64,000 nucleotides of DNA, from contig NZ_CP045994.1 of NCBI RefSeq assembly GCF_016899425.1, positions 2,914,001 through 2,978,000 of the forward strand, read 5' to 3'. Position 1 is the stretch's first letter; each line of letters starts with the position of its first letter. Of the stretch, positions 9,035 through 18,909 are shown one piece after another. The stretch is from Burkholderia sp. MS389 (GTDB lineage Bacteria; Pseudomonadota; Gammaproteobacteria; Burkholderiales; Burkholderiaceae). The notes beneath the pieces were generated by a model, which was not told the DNA's origin, did no database searches, and saw nothing but the letters and a program-made list of their open reading frames with translations. Made by a program: the position numbers and the translations under genes.

Positions 9035-9916
9035 TCACGATGCCGCGAAGCGGCTCAGCAGTTTCCCGCCGAACACGTTCACCGCGAGCCCGCCCATCAC
9101 GAGCGCGGCGCCGATCAGCTGCGATTGCGTCAGATGCTCGTCGAGCAGCAGCGCCGACGACGCGAGCCCGACGATCGGCACCAGCAGCGAGAACTGCGCG
9201 ACCTGCGCGGCCGGGTAGCGCGACAGCAGGCGGCTCCACAGCCCGTAGCCGAGCAGCGTCGCGACGAACGCGAGATAGACGACCGCGAAGATCGACGCGC
9301 CGTCGAGCCCGGCGAGCGCGGTCGCGATCCGCCGCGGCCCCTCGAACCACAGCGACAGCAGGAAGAACGGCACGGGCGGCACGAGGCTCGCCCACACGAC
9401 GAGCGACACGAGGTTGGCCTTCCCGACCTTCTTCGTGACGATGTTGCCGACGGCCCACATCGCGGCCGAGCAGATCGTCAGCAGGAAGCCCGCGAGCGTC
9501 ATCGCGCGGCCGCCCTGCGCGGCGATCACGACGAGCCCGGCCGCGGCGATCGCGAGCCCGACCAGGTTCTGCACGCGCAGCCGCTCGCCGAGGAACAGCA
9601 TCGCGAACACCAGCGTGAAGAACGCCTGCGATTGCAGCACGAGCGACGCGAGGCCGGCCGGCATCCCGACGTACATGCCGGTGAACAGGAACACGAACTG
9701 GCCGAGCTGGATCGTCGCGCCGTACAGCACCAGCAGCCGCCACGAAATCTGCGGCCGCCGCACGAAGAACGCCGCCGGCACGGCCGCGAGCGTGAAGCGC
9801 AGCGCGCCGAGCAGCATCGGCGGCATGCCGTGCAGGCCGACCTTGATCACGACGAAGTTCACGCCCCACGCCAGGATCACGACCAGCGCGAGCAGCAAGT
9901 CCTTCGGGGCCATCAT
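9035..9916 (-). CDS. EamA/DMT-family inner-membrane transporter
   Basis: This 293-residue protein has ten predicted hydrophobic helices arranged as two EamA repeats (about residues 5-135 and 145-280), the pattern of drug/metabolite transporters such as the O-acetylserine/cysteine exporter EamA. Typical stretches are LAWGVNFVVIKVGLHGMPP at the start, FLGERLRVQNLVGLAIAAAGL in repeat 1 and LLDEHLTQSQLIGAALVMGGL in repeat 2. The substrate cannot be read from the sequence. Two adjacent ATGs at 9916 and 9913 are possible starts, with a GGAG-like site (CGAGGAGACGCCG) upstream. Confidence 0.88.
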   Translation of the reverse strand: MMAPKDLLLALVVILAWGVNFVVIKVGLHGMPPMLLGALRFTLAAVPAAFFVRRPQISWRLLVLYGATIQLGQFVFLFTGMYVGMPAGLASLVLQSQAFFTLVFAMLFLGERLRVQNLVGLAIAAAGLVVIAAQGGRAMTLAGFLLTICSAAMWAVGNIVTKKVGKANLVSLVVWASLVPPVPFFLLSLWFEGPRRIATALAGLDGASIFAVVYLAFVATLLGYGLWSRLLSRYPAAQVAQFSLLVPIVGLASSALLLDEHLTQSQLIGAALVMGGLAVNVFGGKLLSRFAAS

Positions 9917-10089
9917 CGGCGTCTCCTCGATTGTCGAATTGTCGTTGTGAAGCCGGTCAGTCTACCGGGTTTCGCCGCCGCGCCCGATACCCGCGCGGCG
10001 CATATGGAATCGGCGGCGGACGCGGTGGCTTGTGCCGCGCGGCGGACGCAGCACGACGCGTGCCTGCCGCGGCCGCCTCGCGCCGCCAG

Positions 10090-10095
10090 TACAAT
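10090..10095 (+). promoter_or_regulatory. Candidate -10 element (TACAAT) for the pirin gene
   Basis: TACAAT lies 36 bp upstream of the pirin ATG (10131) in the divergent DMT/pirin region, an exception in otherwise G+C-rich DNA. The -35 is not clear. Confidence 0.4.
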
Positions 10096-10130
10096 GACCG
10101 CCAACCCAGCCGCTCCCCACGAGGCCCGCC

Positions 10131-11012
10131 ATGACCGACTCGATCAAAGCCCTGCTGAAGCCGCACGTGCGCGACATCGGCAACCTGCAGGTGCGCCGCA
10201 CGCTGCCCGCGCTCGCCGCACGCCTCGTCGGCCCGTTCATCTTCTTCGATCACATGGGGCCCGCCGCACTGCCGGCCGGCACGGGGCTCGACGTGCGCCC
10301 GCATCCGCACATCGGGCTCGCGACGGTCACCTACCTGTTCGACGGCGCGATCCTGCATCGCGACAGCCTCGGCTCGCTGCAGGAAATCGTGCCGGGCGAC
10401 GTGAACTGGATGACGGCCGGCCGCGGGATCGTCCACTCCGAGCGTACGCCCGACGCGCAGCGCGCGAACGGCCACACCGTGCACGGGATCCAGACCTGGG
10501 TCGCACTGCCGAAAACGCACGAGACGACCGAGCCGTCGTTCGAGCACCACGCCGCCGACACGCTGCCCAAGCGCGATGAAAACGGCGTCGCGCTGACGGT
10601 GATCGCCGGCGACGCGTTCGGGCTGCATTCGCCCGTGACGACGTTCTCGCGCACGCTGTACGTCGCGGCCGAATTCGCGGTCGGCGGCCGGCTCGAACTC
10701 GATGCGTCGCACGAGGAGCGCGCGGTCTACGTGGTCGATGGCGATCTCGCGATCGACGGCACGCCGGTGCCGGCCGAACGGATGGCCGTGCTCGCGCCGG
10801 GCGCGACGGTCGCGCTGACGAGCGGCAGCGGTGCGCGCGCGATGCTGCTCGGCGGCGACCGGATCGACGGCGAACGCTTCATCGAATGGAATTTCGTCGC
10901 GAGCAGCCGCGACGCGATCGAGCACGCGAAAGCAGCATGGACGCGCCAGGAAATGGGCAAGGTGCCCGGCGAGACCGAGTGGATTCCGCTGCCCGAATCG
11001 AAGCCGCGTTGA
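10131..11012 (+). CDS. Pirin family cupin protein
   Basis: This 293-residue bicupin of the pirin family (YhhW type) has its N-terminal cupin metal ligands in RPHPHIGLATVTYLFDG (about residues 55-71) and the glutamate and histidine segments DSLGSLQEIVPGDVNWMTAGRGIVHSER. Bacterial pirins such as YhhW have quercetinase activity; others modulate metabolic enzymes. The exact role here is unknown. The gene lies 52 bp upstream of the thioredoxin-like gene in the same direction and may share its transcript. Confidence 0.9.
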   Translation: MTDSIKALLKPHVRDIGNLQVRRTLPALAARLVGPFIFFDHMGPAALPAGTGLDVRPHPHIGLATVTYLFDGAILHRDSLGSLQEIVPGDVNWMTAGRGIVHSERTPDAQRANGHTVHGIQTWVALPKTHETTEPSFEHHAADTLPKRDENGVALTVIAGDAFGLHSPVTTFSRTLYVAAEFAVGGRLELDASHEERAVYVVDGDLAIDGTPVPAERMAVLAPGATVALTSGSGARAMLLGGDRIDGERFIEWNFVASSRDAIEHAKAAWTRQEMGKVPGETEWIPLPESKPR

Positions 11013-11064
11013 AAAAGCGGCGCGCCGCCCCCATCCTGACGATATTCGAACGGAAGAGAACGAC

Positions 11065-11913
11065 ATGGACACCACGCTTGCCACATTCGAGAAAGACGTC
11101 ATCGAGGCGTCGCTGGACACGCCCGTGCTGGTCGACTTCTGGGCGCCGTGGTGCGGCCCGTGCAAGACGCTCGGCCCGCTGCTGGAAAAACTCGAAGCCG
11201 ATTACGCCGGCCGCTGGAAGCTCGTGAAGGTCAACGTCGACGAGAACCAGGAACTCGCCGCGCACTTCCAGACGCGCAGCATCCCGCACGTGATCGCGTT
11301 CGCCGACGGGCGGCCGGTCGACCAGTTCGTCGGCGTGCTGCCCGAAGGGCAGTTGCGCGCGTTCCTCGACCGGCTGCTGCCGGCGGCCGAGGAAGCCGAG
11401 CGCCGCGCCGCGCAGTACGCGATGGCCGAACAGCGCTTCGACGATGCGCTCACGCACCTCGAAGCGGCGCTCGCGCTGAACCCCGGCTACGACGACGCGC
11501 GCCTCGACCTGATCGAGCTGCTGCTCGCGCGCAACGAAGTCGACGCCGCGCGCGCGGAGACCGAGCGCCTGTCGCCGCAGACCGTGCAGAACGGCGACCC
11601 GCGCTACCAGGCGATCAAGACCCGTTTCGACGCGCTCGACGCCACGGCCGACCTGCCGCCGACCGACGCGCTCGAGGCACGCATCGCGGCGAACCCGGCC
11701 GATCTCGACGCGCGCTTCGACCTCGCGCAGAGCCTGATCGCGCGGCGCGCGTACGAAGGGGCGCTGGAGCAGTTGCTGGAAATCGTGACGCGCGATCGCG
11801 CATACGGCGACGACCTCGGCCGCCGCACGATGATCTCGGTGTTCGAACTGGCCGGCGATCGCCCCGACCTCGTCGCCGCATGGCGACGCAAGCTGAGCAT
11901 GGCGCTCAACTGA
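11065..11913 (+). CDS. cnoX: Thioredoxin-TPR chaperone-like protein (CnoX/YbbN family)
   Basis: This 282-residue protein joins an N-terminal thioredoxin domain with the intact redox motif WAPWCGPCK (about residues 28-36) and cis-proline stretch SIPHVIAF to a C-terminal TPR region (about 115-280). This is the layout of CnoX/YbbN, a holdase that protects proteins from hypochlorous-acid damage. E. coli CnoX lacks a full CxxC, while the Burkholderia type, like that of Caulobacter, keeps it. The ATG at 11065 follows a GGAAGAGAA site. It lies downstream of the pirin gene. Confidence 0.88.
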   Translation: MDTTLATFEKDVIEASLDTPVLVDFWAPWCGPCKTLGPLLEKLEADYAGRWKLVKVNVDENQELAAHFQTRSIPHVIAFADGRPVDQFVGVLPEGQLRAFLDRLLPAAEEAERRAAQYAMAEQRFDDALTHLEAALALNPGYDDARLDLIELLLARNEVDAARAETERLSPQTVQNGDPRYQAIKTRFDALDATADLPPTDALEARIAANPADLDARFDLAQSLIARRAYEGALEQLLEIVTRDRAYGDDLGRRTMISVFELAGDRPDLVAAWRRKLSMALN

Positions 11914-12021
11914 CCTGACGCGCGACTGGCCGGACCGCAACGGCCCGGCTGCATCGCCGTCTCGCCCGCGGCGCGCTCCCCGCGCCGAAGCGTCATCCTT
12001 CCCTGCCCGCGCGCCGCGCGC

Positions 12022-12879
12022 TCAGCCGGCCGCCTGTGCCGCGATCGCCCGCAGCGCATGCGCGGCCGCCGCGAAACCGAAGCTCGCGGTCACGCACACG
12101 CTCGAACCGAAGCCTGCGCAGTTGAGCCCCGCGACATGCGCGGCAGCGGACGGCTCCGCGCCGTCCTCGATGTCGCAGGCCGCCGCTTCCGGATAGATCA
12201 GCGGCTCGTCCGAATATACGGCGCTGACCTTGAAGCGCGCCTTCGGCCCGCGCGGAAAACCGTGCTGCTTGCGCAATTGCGCGCGCACCTTCGACAACAG
12301 CGGATCCTGGATCGTCAGCGCGAGATCGTCGATGCGGATGCGCGTCGGGTCGAGCTGTCCGCCCGCGCCGCCGACGACGATCAATGGCTGCCGTTTCGCG
12401 ACGCACCATGCGATCAGCGCGACCTTCGTGCGCACGCTGTCGATCGCATCGATCACGTAGTCGAAGCCGCCGCCGAGCAGCGCGTCGAAGTTGTCGGGCT
12501 CGACGAAATCCTCGATCCGGTTCACGCGGCACGCGGGATCGATCAGCGCGATCCGCTCGGCCATCGCGTCGACCTTCGGCTTGCCGTAATTGCCGTCGAG
12601 CGCATGGACCTGCCGGTTCGTGTTGCTTTCCGCGACGTTGTCGAGATCGATCAGCGTCAGCGTGCCGACCGCGTTGCGCGCGAGCGCCTCGGCCACCCAC
12701 GACCCGACGCCGCCGATCCCGATCACCGCGACGTGCGCCCGCTCGAACGCGGCGGCCGCCGGCGCGCCGTACAGGCGCGCGACGCCGCCGAAACGCCGGG
12801 CGCGATCCACGTCAAGCTGGATTTCCGGGGTCGGGGTAAGATCAGAAGAACGGGGCGGGGCAGCGTCGGCGGAGGACAT
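12022..12879 (-). CDS. tcdA: tRNA threonylcarbamoyladenosine dehydratase (TcdA/CsdL), ThiF/E1-like
   Basis: This 285-residue E1-like enzyme cyclises t6A to ct6A at position 37 of tRNAs in an ATP-dependent dehydration. It has the Rossmann ATP site [20 protein letters not shown] (about residues 50-69), the [15 protein letters not shown] segment, and [13 protein letters not shown]. The start at 12879 (MSSADAAPP) was chosen over a longer open frame whose extra residues look non-coding. It is divergent from pdxH, and convergent with the CnoX gene at its 3' end. With tsaE upstream, it is the second t6A-pathway gene in this window. Confidence 0.92.
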   Translation of the reverse strand: MSSADAAPPRSSDLTPTPEIQLDVDRARRFGGVARLYGAPAAAAFERAHVAVIGIGGVGSWVAEALARNAVGTLTLIDLDNVAESNTNRQVHALDGNYGKPKVDAMAERIALIDPACRVNRIEDFVEPDNFDALLGGGFDYVIDAIDSVRTKVALIAWCVAKRQPLIVVGGAGGQLDPTRIRIDDLALTIQDPLLSKVRAQLRKQHGFPRGPKARFKVSAVYSDEPLIYPEAAACDIEDGAEPSAAAHVAGLNCAGFGSSVCVTASFGFAAAAHALRAIAAQAAG

Positions 12880-12974
12880 GGCAGCAAGGAAAACGTAAGT
12901 CGTGCAGCCCTCTATTTTGCCTGAACTCCCCGCTCCCCCGCCCCACTGTGCACGCACGATTCTCGCGCGTTAGC

Positions 12975-12980
12975 TATACT
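12975..12980 (+). promoter_or_regulatory. Candidate -10 element (TATACT) for pdxH
   Basis: TATACT 28 bp upstream of the pdxH ATG in the tcdA/pdxH divergent region fits a short-leader sigma-70 promoter. The matching -35 is weak. Confidence 0.4.
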
Positions 12981-13007
12981 GGCCCCAGATTGAAGCGTTT
13001 GCATAAC

Positions 13008-13652
13008 ATGACGACTCTCGCCGATCTTCGCATCAACTATTCGCGTGCTTCGCTCGACGAAGCCGATGCCGCCCCCGACCCGTTCGCCCAGTTCGATCGC
13101 TGGTTCAAGGAGGCGCTCGCCGCCAAGCTGCCCGAGCCGAACACGATGACGCTCGCGACCGTCGGCGCCGACGGCCGGCCGTCGGCCCGAATCGTGCTCA
13201 TCAAGGGCGTCGACGAACGCGGGTTCGTCTTCTTCACCAATTACGACAGCCGCAAGGGCCACGATCTCGCCGTGCATCCGCAAGCCGCGCTGCTGTTCTA
13301 CTGGATCGAGCTCGAGCGCCAGGTGCGCATCGAGGGCCGGATCGAGAAAACCAGCGCGGAAGAAAGCGACCGCTATTTCGCATCGCGCCCGCTCGGCTCG
13401 CGCATCGGCGCATGGGCGTCGGACCAGAGCACCGTGATCGACAGCCGCGCGACGCTCGAAGCGCGCGAGCAGGCCGTCAGCGAACGCTACGGCGACAACC
13501 CGCCGCGCCCGCCGCACTGGGGCGGCTACCGCCTTGTGCCCGACGCGATCGAATTCTGGCAGGGGCGCCCGTCGCGGCTGCACGACCGCCTGCTCTATAC
13601 GCGCGACGCCGCGGCGGCGCCGGGCTGGACGATCTCGCGCCTGTCGCCGTAA
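13008..13652 (+). CDS. pdxH: Pyridoxine/pyridoxamine 5'-phosphate oxidase
   Basis: This 214-residue FMN enzyme oxidises pyridoxine- and pyridoxamine-5'-phosphate to pyridoxal phosphate, the last step of vitamin B6 synthesis and salvage. FMN-binding stretches [26 protein letters not shown] and [17 protein letters not shown] are split across residues about 63-115. The PNPOx C-terminal signature [20 protein letters not shown] with SRLHDR lies near 166-195. Length and start ([12 protein letters not shown] after Met) match the family. Confidence 0.95.
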   Translation: MTTLADLRINYSRASLDEADAAPDPFAQFDRWFKEALAAKLPEPNTMTLATVGADGRPSARIVLIKGVDERGFVFFTNYDSRKGHDLAVHPQAALLFYWIELERQVRIEGRIEKTSAEESDRYFASRPLGSRIGAWASDQSTVIDSRATLEAREQAVSERYGDNPPRPPHWGGYRLVPDAIEFWQGRPSRLHDRLLYTRDAAAAPGWTISRLSP

Positions 13653-13773
13653 GCGCGGCGCCGGCGTGCGCCGGTCGTGTCTCGTGTTGCATCCGGGTGC
13701 CTGCGCCGCAAGCGGTGGGCGCCGGTCAAGATACTTGGCTGTATTCGATTCAACGAACAAACGGAGAATCCAA

Positions 13774-14994
13774 ATGTTCTGGGAAAAGAAGCTGGCACAG
13801 TGGGCGGATGAAGTACGGGCAAAAGCGAACATACCGGCGCGACTCGTGCTGTGGAACGGCGATCAACTCGATTTCGGCACCTTCAGCGCGCCGCAGGTCA
13901 CGCTGAAGGTGAACAGCGCATCGGCGTTGCCGCTGCTGCTCGAACCGAGCCTCGACAATCTCGGCGAGGCGTACGTGAAGGGCAAGATCGACATCGAAGG
14001 CAAGCTGTCGGACATCATCAACATCGGCTACTCGCTCGCGCGCAGCACCGTGACGAGCGCGAGCAAGCTGGCCCGCGTGAAACGCTACTTCAATCACACG
14101 AAGAGCACCGACAAGAAGGCGATCCAGTACCACTACGACGTGTCGAACGCGTTCTACCAGCTGTGGCTCGACGAGAACATGGTGTACTCGTGCGCGTACT
14201 TCGAGAACGGCGACGAGGATCTCGCCACCGCGCAGATCAAGAAGATCGACCACATCCTGACGAAGATCCAGCTCGAGCCCGGCCAGCGCCTGCTCGACAT
14301 CGGCTGCGGCTGGGGCGCGCTCGTGCTGCGCGCCGCGCAGAAGTTCGGCGCGACGTGTCTCGGCGTGACGCTGTCGCAGAACCAGTTCGACCTCGCGACC
14401 GCGCGTGTGAAGGCCGCGGGGCTCGAGGACAAGATCGAGATTCGTCTGCAGGATTACCGCGAGATCGACGGCCAGTTCGACCGGATCACGAGCGTCGGGA
14501 TGTTCGAGCACGTCGGCCGCAAGAACCTGCCGCTCTACTTCTCGCGCGTGCGCGAGCTGCTCACCGACGACGGCATCGCAATGAATCACGGGATCACGTC
14601 GACCGACGCGGAAAGCGGCGAAACGGCGCTCGGCGGTGGCGAATTCATCGATCGCTACGTGTTCCCGGACGGCGAGCTGCCGCACATCAGCCTCGCGCTC
14701 GAAGCGGCGCAGCGCGGCGGCCTCGAGGCGGTTGACGTCGAAAGCCTGCGCCGGCACTATGCGCGCACGCTCGATATCTGGACGGAAAACTTCGAAGCGA
14801 AAGCCGAGGAAGCGAGAAAGCTCGTCGACGACGAAAAATTCCGCATCTGGCGCGTGTATCTCGCCGGCTGCGCGTATGCGTTCGAGCACGACGACGTGTC
14901 GATCTTCCAGATCGTGTGCCGCAAGGCCGGACGCAGCGCGAAAACGCTGCCGTGGTCGCGGCGCTACATGTACGAACACGCGCTGCCGCGCTAG
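13774..14994 (+). CDS. Cyclopropane-fatty-acyl-phospholipid synthase family SAM methyltransferase
   Basis: This 406-residue protein of the CFA synthase family carries the SAM-binding motif LLDIGCGWGALVL (about residues 170-182). The family signatures YHYDVSNAFYQLWLDENMVYSCAYF (in two parts around 125-148) and TSVGMFEHVG also appear. The N-terminal domain resembles SCP2-like lipid-binding segments seen in CFA enzymes. It probably methylates unsaturated phospholipid acyl chains at the inner membrane. Several paralogs usually occur in Burkholderia, so I do not assign the symbol cfa. The ATG at 13774 follows GGAG at 13763-13766. Confidence 0.88.
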   Translation: MFWEKKLAQWADEVRAKANIPARLVLWNGDQLDFGTFSAPQVTLKVNSASALPLLLEPSLDNLGEAYVKGKIDIEGKLSDIINIGYSLARSTVTSASKLARVKRYFNHTKSTDKKAIQYHYDVSNAFYQLWLDENMVYSCAYFENGDEDLATAQIKKIDHILTKIQLEPGQRLLDIGCGWGALVLRAAQKFGATCLGVTLSQNQFDLATARVKAAGLEDKIEIRLQDYREIDGQFDRITSVGMFEHVGRKNLPLYFSRVRELLTDDGIAMNHGITSTDAESGETALGGGEFIDRYVFPDGELPHISLALEAAQRGGLEAVDVESLRRHYARTLDIWTENFEAKAEEARKLVDDEKFRIWRVYLAGCAYAFEHDDVSIFQIVCRKAGRSAKTLPWSRRYMYEHALPR

Positions 14995-15017
14995 GCGGCG
15001 CATCACGCAGGGCATGC

Positions 15018-16319
15018 ATGGGTGACGGCAGGACGCGGCGCAACGCGCCGCCGCAACGACAGCCGCGCGACGACGCCAACGAGTCGCACGCCGACGGACA
15101 GTTCGATCTGTTCGGCGTGCCGACGGATGCCGCACGCGCGTCGCCGCCGGACGACGATCGCCCCGCCAGCGCCGATGAGCACGTGACGCCGGACGCGCAG
15201 GAGGACGCGCGACCGACGCGGCTTGCCCGACAGACCTCCCGCCCCGCCGCCGATGACGACGAGCCTGCCCCGTCGTCCGGCCTGCTGTGGGACGAACCGC
15301 CCCCGCCGGCCGCCGAGCCGAAGAAAGGCCGCCGCAAGCGCGGCGTACTGCCCGCGCCGATCTCGGCGGACGTGGCCGACGCCGCGGCAGGCCTCCCGCC
15401 GAACGTGCGGCTCGGCACGTCGTCGTGGTATTTCCCCGGCTGGAACGGCATCGTCTACGACGGCGATTTCGCGCAGACGAAGCTGTCGCGCGAAGGGCTC
15501 GAAGCGTACGGCGCGCATCCGCTGCTGAAGAGCGTGAGCCTCGACCGGTCGTTCTACGGGCCGCTGTCGGTGGCCGACTACCTGCGCTACGCGCAGCAGG
15601 TGCCCGACGATTTCCGCTTCGTCGTGAAGGCGCCGGCCGCGGTGACCGACGCGGTGATCCGCGGCCGGCGCGGCGAGCCGTCCGGGCCGAACCCGACCTT
15701 CCTCGATGCCCAGCTCGCGACCCGCGAATTCGTCCAGCCGTGTCTCGACGGGCTCGGCCGGAAAGCCGGCGTGCTCGTGTTCCAGTTCTCGCCACTGCCC
15801 GATCAGCTGCTCGCGGAGCCGGCCGCGCTGATCGACCGGCTCGCCGCGTTCTTCGCGGCGCTGCCGCCGCTGCCGCCGGACGCCGACGGCACGCGCTACG
15901 CGATCGAGATCCGAGACGCGAGCCTGCTCACGCCGCGCTTCATCCGCGCGCTGGCCGCGCTCGGCGTGCGCTACTGCGTCGGCCTGCACGCGCGGATGCC
16001 CGACCCGCTGCGCCAGGCCGCCGCGCTCGCACTGCTCGACGGCGATGCGCCGGGCCCGCTGATCGTGCGCTGGAGCCTGCACGGCGGCTTCAAGTACGAG
16101 CAGGCGAAAGCGAAATACGAGCCGTTCGACAAGCTCGTCGACGAAGATCCGGCCACGCGCTCGGCGCTCGCAGAACTCGCCGCGCGCTATGCGCTGGCCG
16201 GGCAGCCGGTGATCATCACGATCAACAACAAGGCGGAAGGCTCCGCGCCGCTGTCGTGCATCGCGCTCGCCCGCGAAATCGCCGCCGCGTGCGCGCAGTG
16301 GCGCAACGAGGCGGCTTGA
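15018..16319 (+). CDS. DUF72 (YecE-like) family protein with long disordered N-terminus
   Basis: This 433-residue protein has a TIM-barrel DUF72 domain from about residue 130 on (LGTSSWYFPGW at the barrel start, SLDRSFYGPLS, ARMPDPLRQ, and the final ITINNKAEGSAPLSCIALAREI). The first ~130 residues are low-complexity, rich in Asp, Pro, Arg and Ala, and not part of the fold. The biochemical function of DUF72 is not established. The start at 15018 is the best in-frame ATG, 23 bp after the methyltransferase stop. A shorter start inside the disordered part cannot be excluded. Confidence 0.85.
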   Translation: MGDGRTRRNAPPQRQPRDDANESHADGQFDLFGVPTDAARASPPDDDRPASADEHVTPDAQEDARPTRLARQTSRPAADDDEPAPSSGLLWDEPPPPAAEPKKGRRKRGVLPAPISADVADAAAGLPPNVRLGTSSWYFPGWNGIVYDGDFAQTKLSREGLEAYGAHPLLKSVSLDRSFYGPLSVADYLRYAQQVPDDFRFVVKAPAAVTDAVIRGRRGEPSGPNPTFLDAQLATREFVQPCLDGLGRKAGVLVFQFSPLPDQLLAEPAALIDRLAAFFAALPPLPPDADGTRYAIEIRDASLLTPRFIRALAALGVRYCVGLHARMPDPLRQAAALALLDGDAPGPLIVRWSLHGGFKYEQAKAKYEPFDKLVDEDPATRSALAELAARYALAGQPVIITINNKAEGSAPLSCIALAREIAAACAQWRNEAA

Positions 16320-16350
16320 CGCTGGTTTCGCCGGCTTGCGCCGCCGACGC

Positions 16351-16911
16351 TCAGGCGCCGCGCAGCGACTTCAGCCGGTGCGAGAACTTCTGCCGGAATT
16401 TCGCGAGCTTCGGCCCGATCACGACCGAGCAATAGCCCTGCCCCGGGTTCCGCGCGTAATAGTTCTGGTGATAGTCCTCGGCCGGCCAGTAGTTGCCGTC
16501 GAGCGGCACGACCTGTGTGACGATCGGCTGGCCGAACACCTGCTCGCGTTCGAGCTCGCGGATCACGTCGAGCGCCGTGTCGCGCTGCGCATCCGAATGC
16601 GTGAACACAACCGACCGGTACTGCGTGCCGACGTCGTTGCCCTGCCGGTTCAGCGTGGTCGGATCGTGCGTCGCGAAGAAGATCTCGAGGATCTCGCGAT
16701 AGCCGATGCGCGCCGGATCGAACGTCACGTTGACGACTTCCGCGTGGCCGGTGTCGCCTTCGCAGATGTCGCGATAGCCCGGGTTGCGCGTATGGCCGCC
16801 CGCGTAACCCGACTGGACGGCCGTCACGCCGTCGACGTCGAGAAACACGGCCTCCGTGCACCAGAAACACCCGCCTCCGAGCGTCGCGGTTTCAAGCATC
16901 TCGTTCCCCAT
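16351..16911 (-). CDS. msrA: Peptide-methionine (S)-S-oxide reductase MsrA
   Basis: This 186-residue enzyme reduces methionine-S-sulfoxide in proteins and repairs oxidative damage. The catalytic motif GGGCFWC contains the nucleophilic Cys15, and the resolving cysteine is in NPGQGYCSVV near residue 160. The substrate pocket segment GYAGGHTRNPGYRDICEGDTGHAEVV is intact. The ATG at 16911 follows GAGGGA at good spacing. The gene is convergent with the DUF72 gene. Confidence 0.95.
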   Translation of the reverse strand: MGNEMLETATLGGGCFWCTEAVFLDVDGVTAVQSGYAGGHTRNPGYRDICEGDTGHAEVVNVTFDPARIGYREILEIFFATHDPTTLNRQGNDVGTQYRSVVFTHSDAQRDTALDVIRELEREQVFGQPIVTQVVPLDGNYWPAEDYHQNYYARNPGQGYCSVVIGPKLAKFRQKFSHRLKSLRGA

Positions 16912-17502
16912 GAAATCAGTCCCTCGTGGATGAAGGCAGCCGGCACGCCAGTACCGGCGCCGTCGTTTCGCGTCGCCGCCGCCCGCCCGCGGTGCGGCAC
17001 GCAGCGGCACTCCGGCAAGTATCTCACTCGCGCGCGAAACTGGCAGATCACCCAGGTGCCGCGCCCGACTCGCCTGCACGATTCTCGTCTACACTTAGGC
17101 ACGCGCTGGCGCGGCGGCAAACCCGCCGCCACGCGCGCAGCGTTCGATGCATGCCCGACCCTGATGCAAACATCATCTGCCGGAACATCGCTATGCATGC
17201 CTTAACAGAATTCACCCGCATCACCCGCCCGGCCGCTGCCGCGTCGCGAGGCGCCGCTTCGGCTGCTTCATCACGTTGCCGCCCGTCCGCCCCGCCGCCG
17301 GTGCGGCGATCCGGCCTGTCGCCGTCACCCGCTTTCCCCGCTTTCACGATCTGATGCACGGCGCCGCGCGTGGCACCGACACGTGCGTCCGTGCGTCGAT
17401 CGCACCCGCCGGCACGATGCACCCCGCGCGGCCATCCCGACCCGCACGCCCGCAACGAACGGCCGTGCGTTCACGATCCCAACCCATCGAGGAGGCATCA
17501 CC
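16912..17502. other. Non-coding interval upstream of the SBP56/methanethiol oxidase gene
   Basis: No convincing gene lies in these 591 bp. A short open frame at 17193-17354 has a poor start site and a low-complexity Ala/Pro/Ser product, so I leave it out. Visible structure: a TACACT (17090-17095) that could be a -10, and a 7-bp GC stem-loop (17111-17129, arms GCGGCGG and CCGCCGC, loop CAAAC) directly after it. A strong GAGGAGG site (17488-17495) serves the downstream gene. Confidence 0.5.
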
Positions 17503-18909
17503 ATGAGCATGCGGCCCGACCCGACGTTTCACGCTTCGCCCGAGCTTGCGATGCAGGCGCCGGCGGAAGCGTTTGCCTATACGTTGTTGCTGAGCCCCGA
17601 TTTTTCCAGACCCGACGCGCTCGCCGTGATCGACGTGAAGCCCGGTTCGCCGACGTACGGCAAGATCGTCCATACGGTGACGATGCCGAATACCGGCGAC
17701 GAGTTTCACCATTTCGGCTGGAATGCGTGCTCGTCGTCGCTGTCGCCGCTCACCGGCCATGCGTTCCTCGAGCGCCGCTTCCTGATCATCCCCGGCCTGC
17801 GCTCGTCGCGCATCTACGTGATCGACACGAAGCCGCATCCGACGCAGGCGCGCATCCACAAGATCATCGAACCCGACGAGATCTTCGCGAAAACCGGCTA
17901 TTCGCGGCCGCACACCGTGCATTGCGGGCCCGAGGGCATCTACGTGAGCACGCTCGGCGGCGCGGGCAAGGACGGCACCGACGGCGCGCCCGGCATCTTC
18001 ATCATGGATTGCGAGACCTTCGACGTGCTCGGCCGCTGGGAGATCGACCGCGGCCCGCAGGACAAGCATTACGACTTCTGGTGGAACCTGCCGCGCGACT
18101 ACATGGTGTCGAGCGAATGGGCGCTGCCGCCGCAATTCGAGCACGGGATCGTCCCCGAGGACCTGCTCGCGAACAAGTACGGGCACCGGCTGCATTTCTG
18201 GGACCTGCGCGCGCGGCGCAACGTGCAGACGATCGATCTCGGCGCGCAGCACCAGATGGCGCTCGAGGTGCGGCCCGCGCACGACCCGGTGCGCGAATAC
18301 GGATTCGTCGGCGTCGTGGTCGACACGACCAATCTCGAAGGCTCGATCTGGACCTGGTGGCGCGAAGACGGCAAGTTCCATGTGAAGAAGACCGCGACGA
18401 TCCCGGCCGAGCCGGCCACGGCCGACGAGCTGCCGCCGCTGCTGCAAGGATTCGGCGCGGTGCCGCCGCTCGTGACCGACATCGACCTGTCGCTCGACGA
18501 CCGCTTCCTGTACGTGTCGTGCTGGGGCACCGGCGAGATGCGCCAGTACGACGTGTCGGACCCGCACAACCCGGTGCTCGCCGGGTCGGTGCGCATCGGC
18601 GGCATCGCGCGCCGTGCGCCGCACTCGAACGGCTGCGCGTTCGCGGGCGGCCCGCAGATGGTCGAGATCAGCCGCGACGGCCGGCGCGTGTACTGGACCA
18701 ACTCGCTCTATTCGACGTGGGACGATCAGTTCTATCCGGACGGCGTGCCGGCCGCGCAGGTGCTCGCGCACGCGGGGCCGGACGGCGGGCTGACGCTCGC
18801 CGACGACTACTGGGTCGAATTCCCCGACGGCTATCGCGCGCACCAGATCCGGCTCGAAGGCGGCGACTGCTCGACCGACTCGTTCTGCTATCCGTCGGTC
18901 AAGCGTTGA
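17503..18909 (+). CDS. Selenium-binding-protein-56 / methanethiol oxidase family protein
   Basis: This 468-residue beta-propeller protein of the SBP56 family (PF05694) resembles methanethiol oxidase MtoX and human SELENBP1, copper-containing enzymes that turn methanethiol into formaldehyde, hydrogen sulfide and hydrogen peroxide. Typical segments are TPSR-like LLIPGLRSSRIYVIDTKPHP, DEFHHFGWNACSS (with the conserved His and Cys), SRPHTVHCGPEGIYVSTLG and RFLYVSCWGTGEMRQYDVSDP. No Sec signal is visible at the N-terminus, whereas MtoX is periplasmic, so cytoplasmic location is likely. The start at 17503 has the strong GAGGAGG site. The stop overlaps the next gene by 4 bp. Confidence 0.88.
   Translation: MSMRPDPTFHASPELAMQAPAEAFAYTLLLSPDFSRPDALAVIDVKPGSPTYGKIVHTVTMPNTGDEFHHFGWNACSSSLSPLTGHAFLERRFLIIPGLRSSRIYVIDTKPHPTQARIHKIIEPDEIFAKTGYSRPHTVHCGPEGIYVSTLGGAGKDGTDGAPGIFIMDCETFDVLGRWEIDRGPQDKHYDFWWNLPRDYMVSSEWALPPQFEHGIVPEDLLANKYGHRLHFWDLRARRNVQTIDLGAQHQMALEVRPAHDPVREYGFVGVVVDTTNLEGSIWTWWREDGKFHVKKTATIPAEPATADELPPLLQGFGAVPPLVTDIDLSLDDRFLYVSCWGTGEMRQYDVSDPHNPVLAGSVRIGGIARRAPHSNGCAFAGGPQMVEISRDGRRVYWTNSLYSTWDDQFYPDGVPAAQVLAHAGPDGGLTLADDYWVEFPDGYRAHQIRLEGGDCSTDSFCYPSVKR

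Noticed and set aside
17193..17354. Short open frame in the gap before the SBP56 gene
   Set aside because: Low-complexity Ala/Pro/Ser/Arg product, no ribosome binding site, and no sign of coupling to neighbours.
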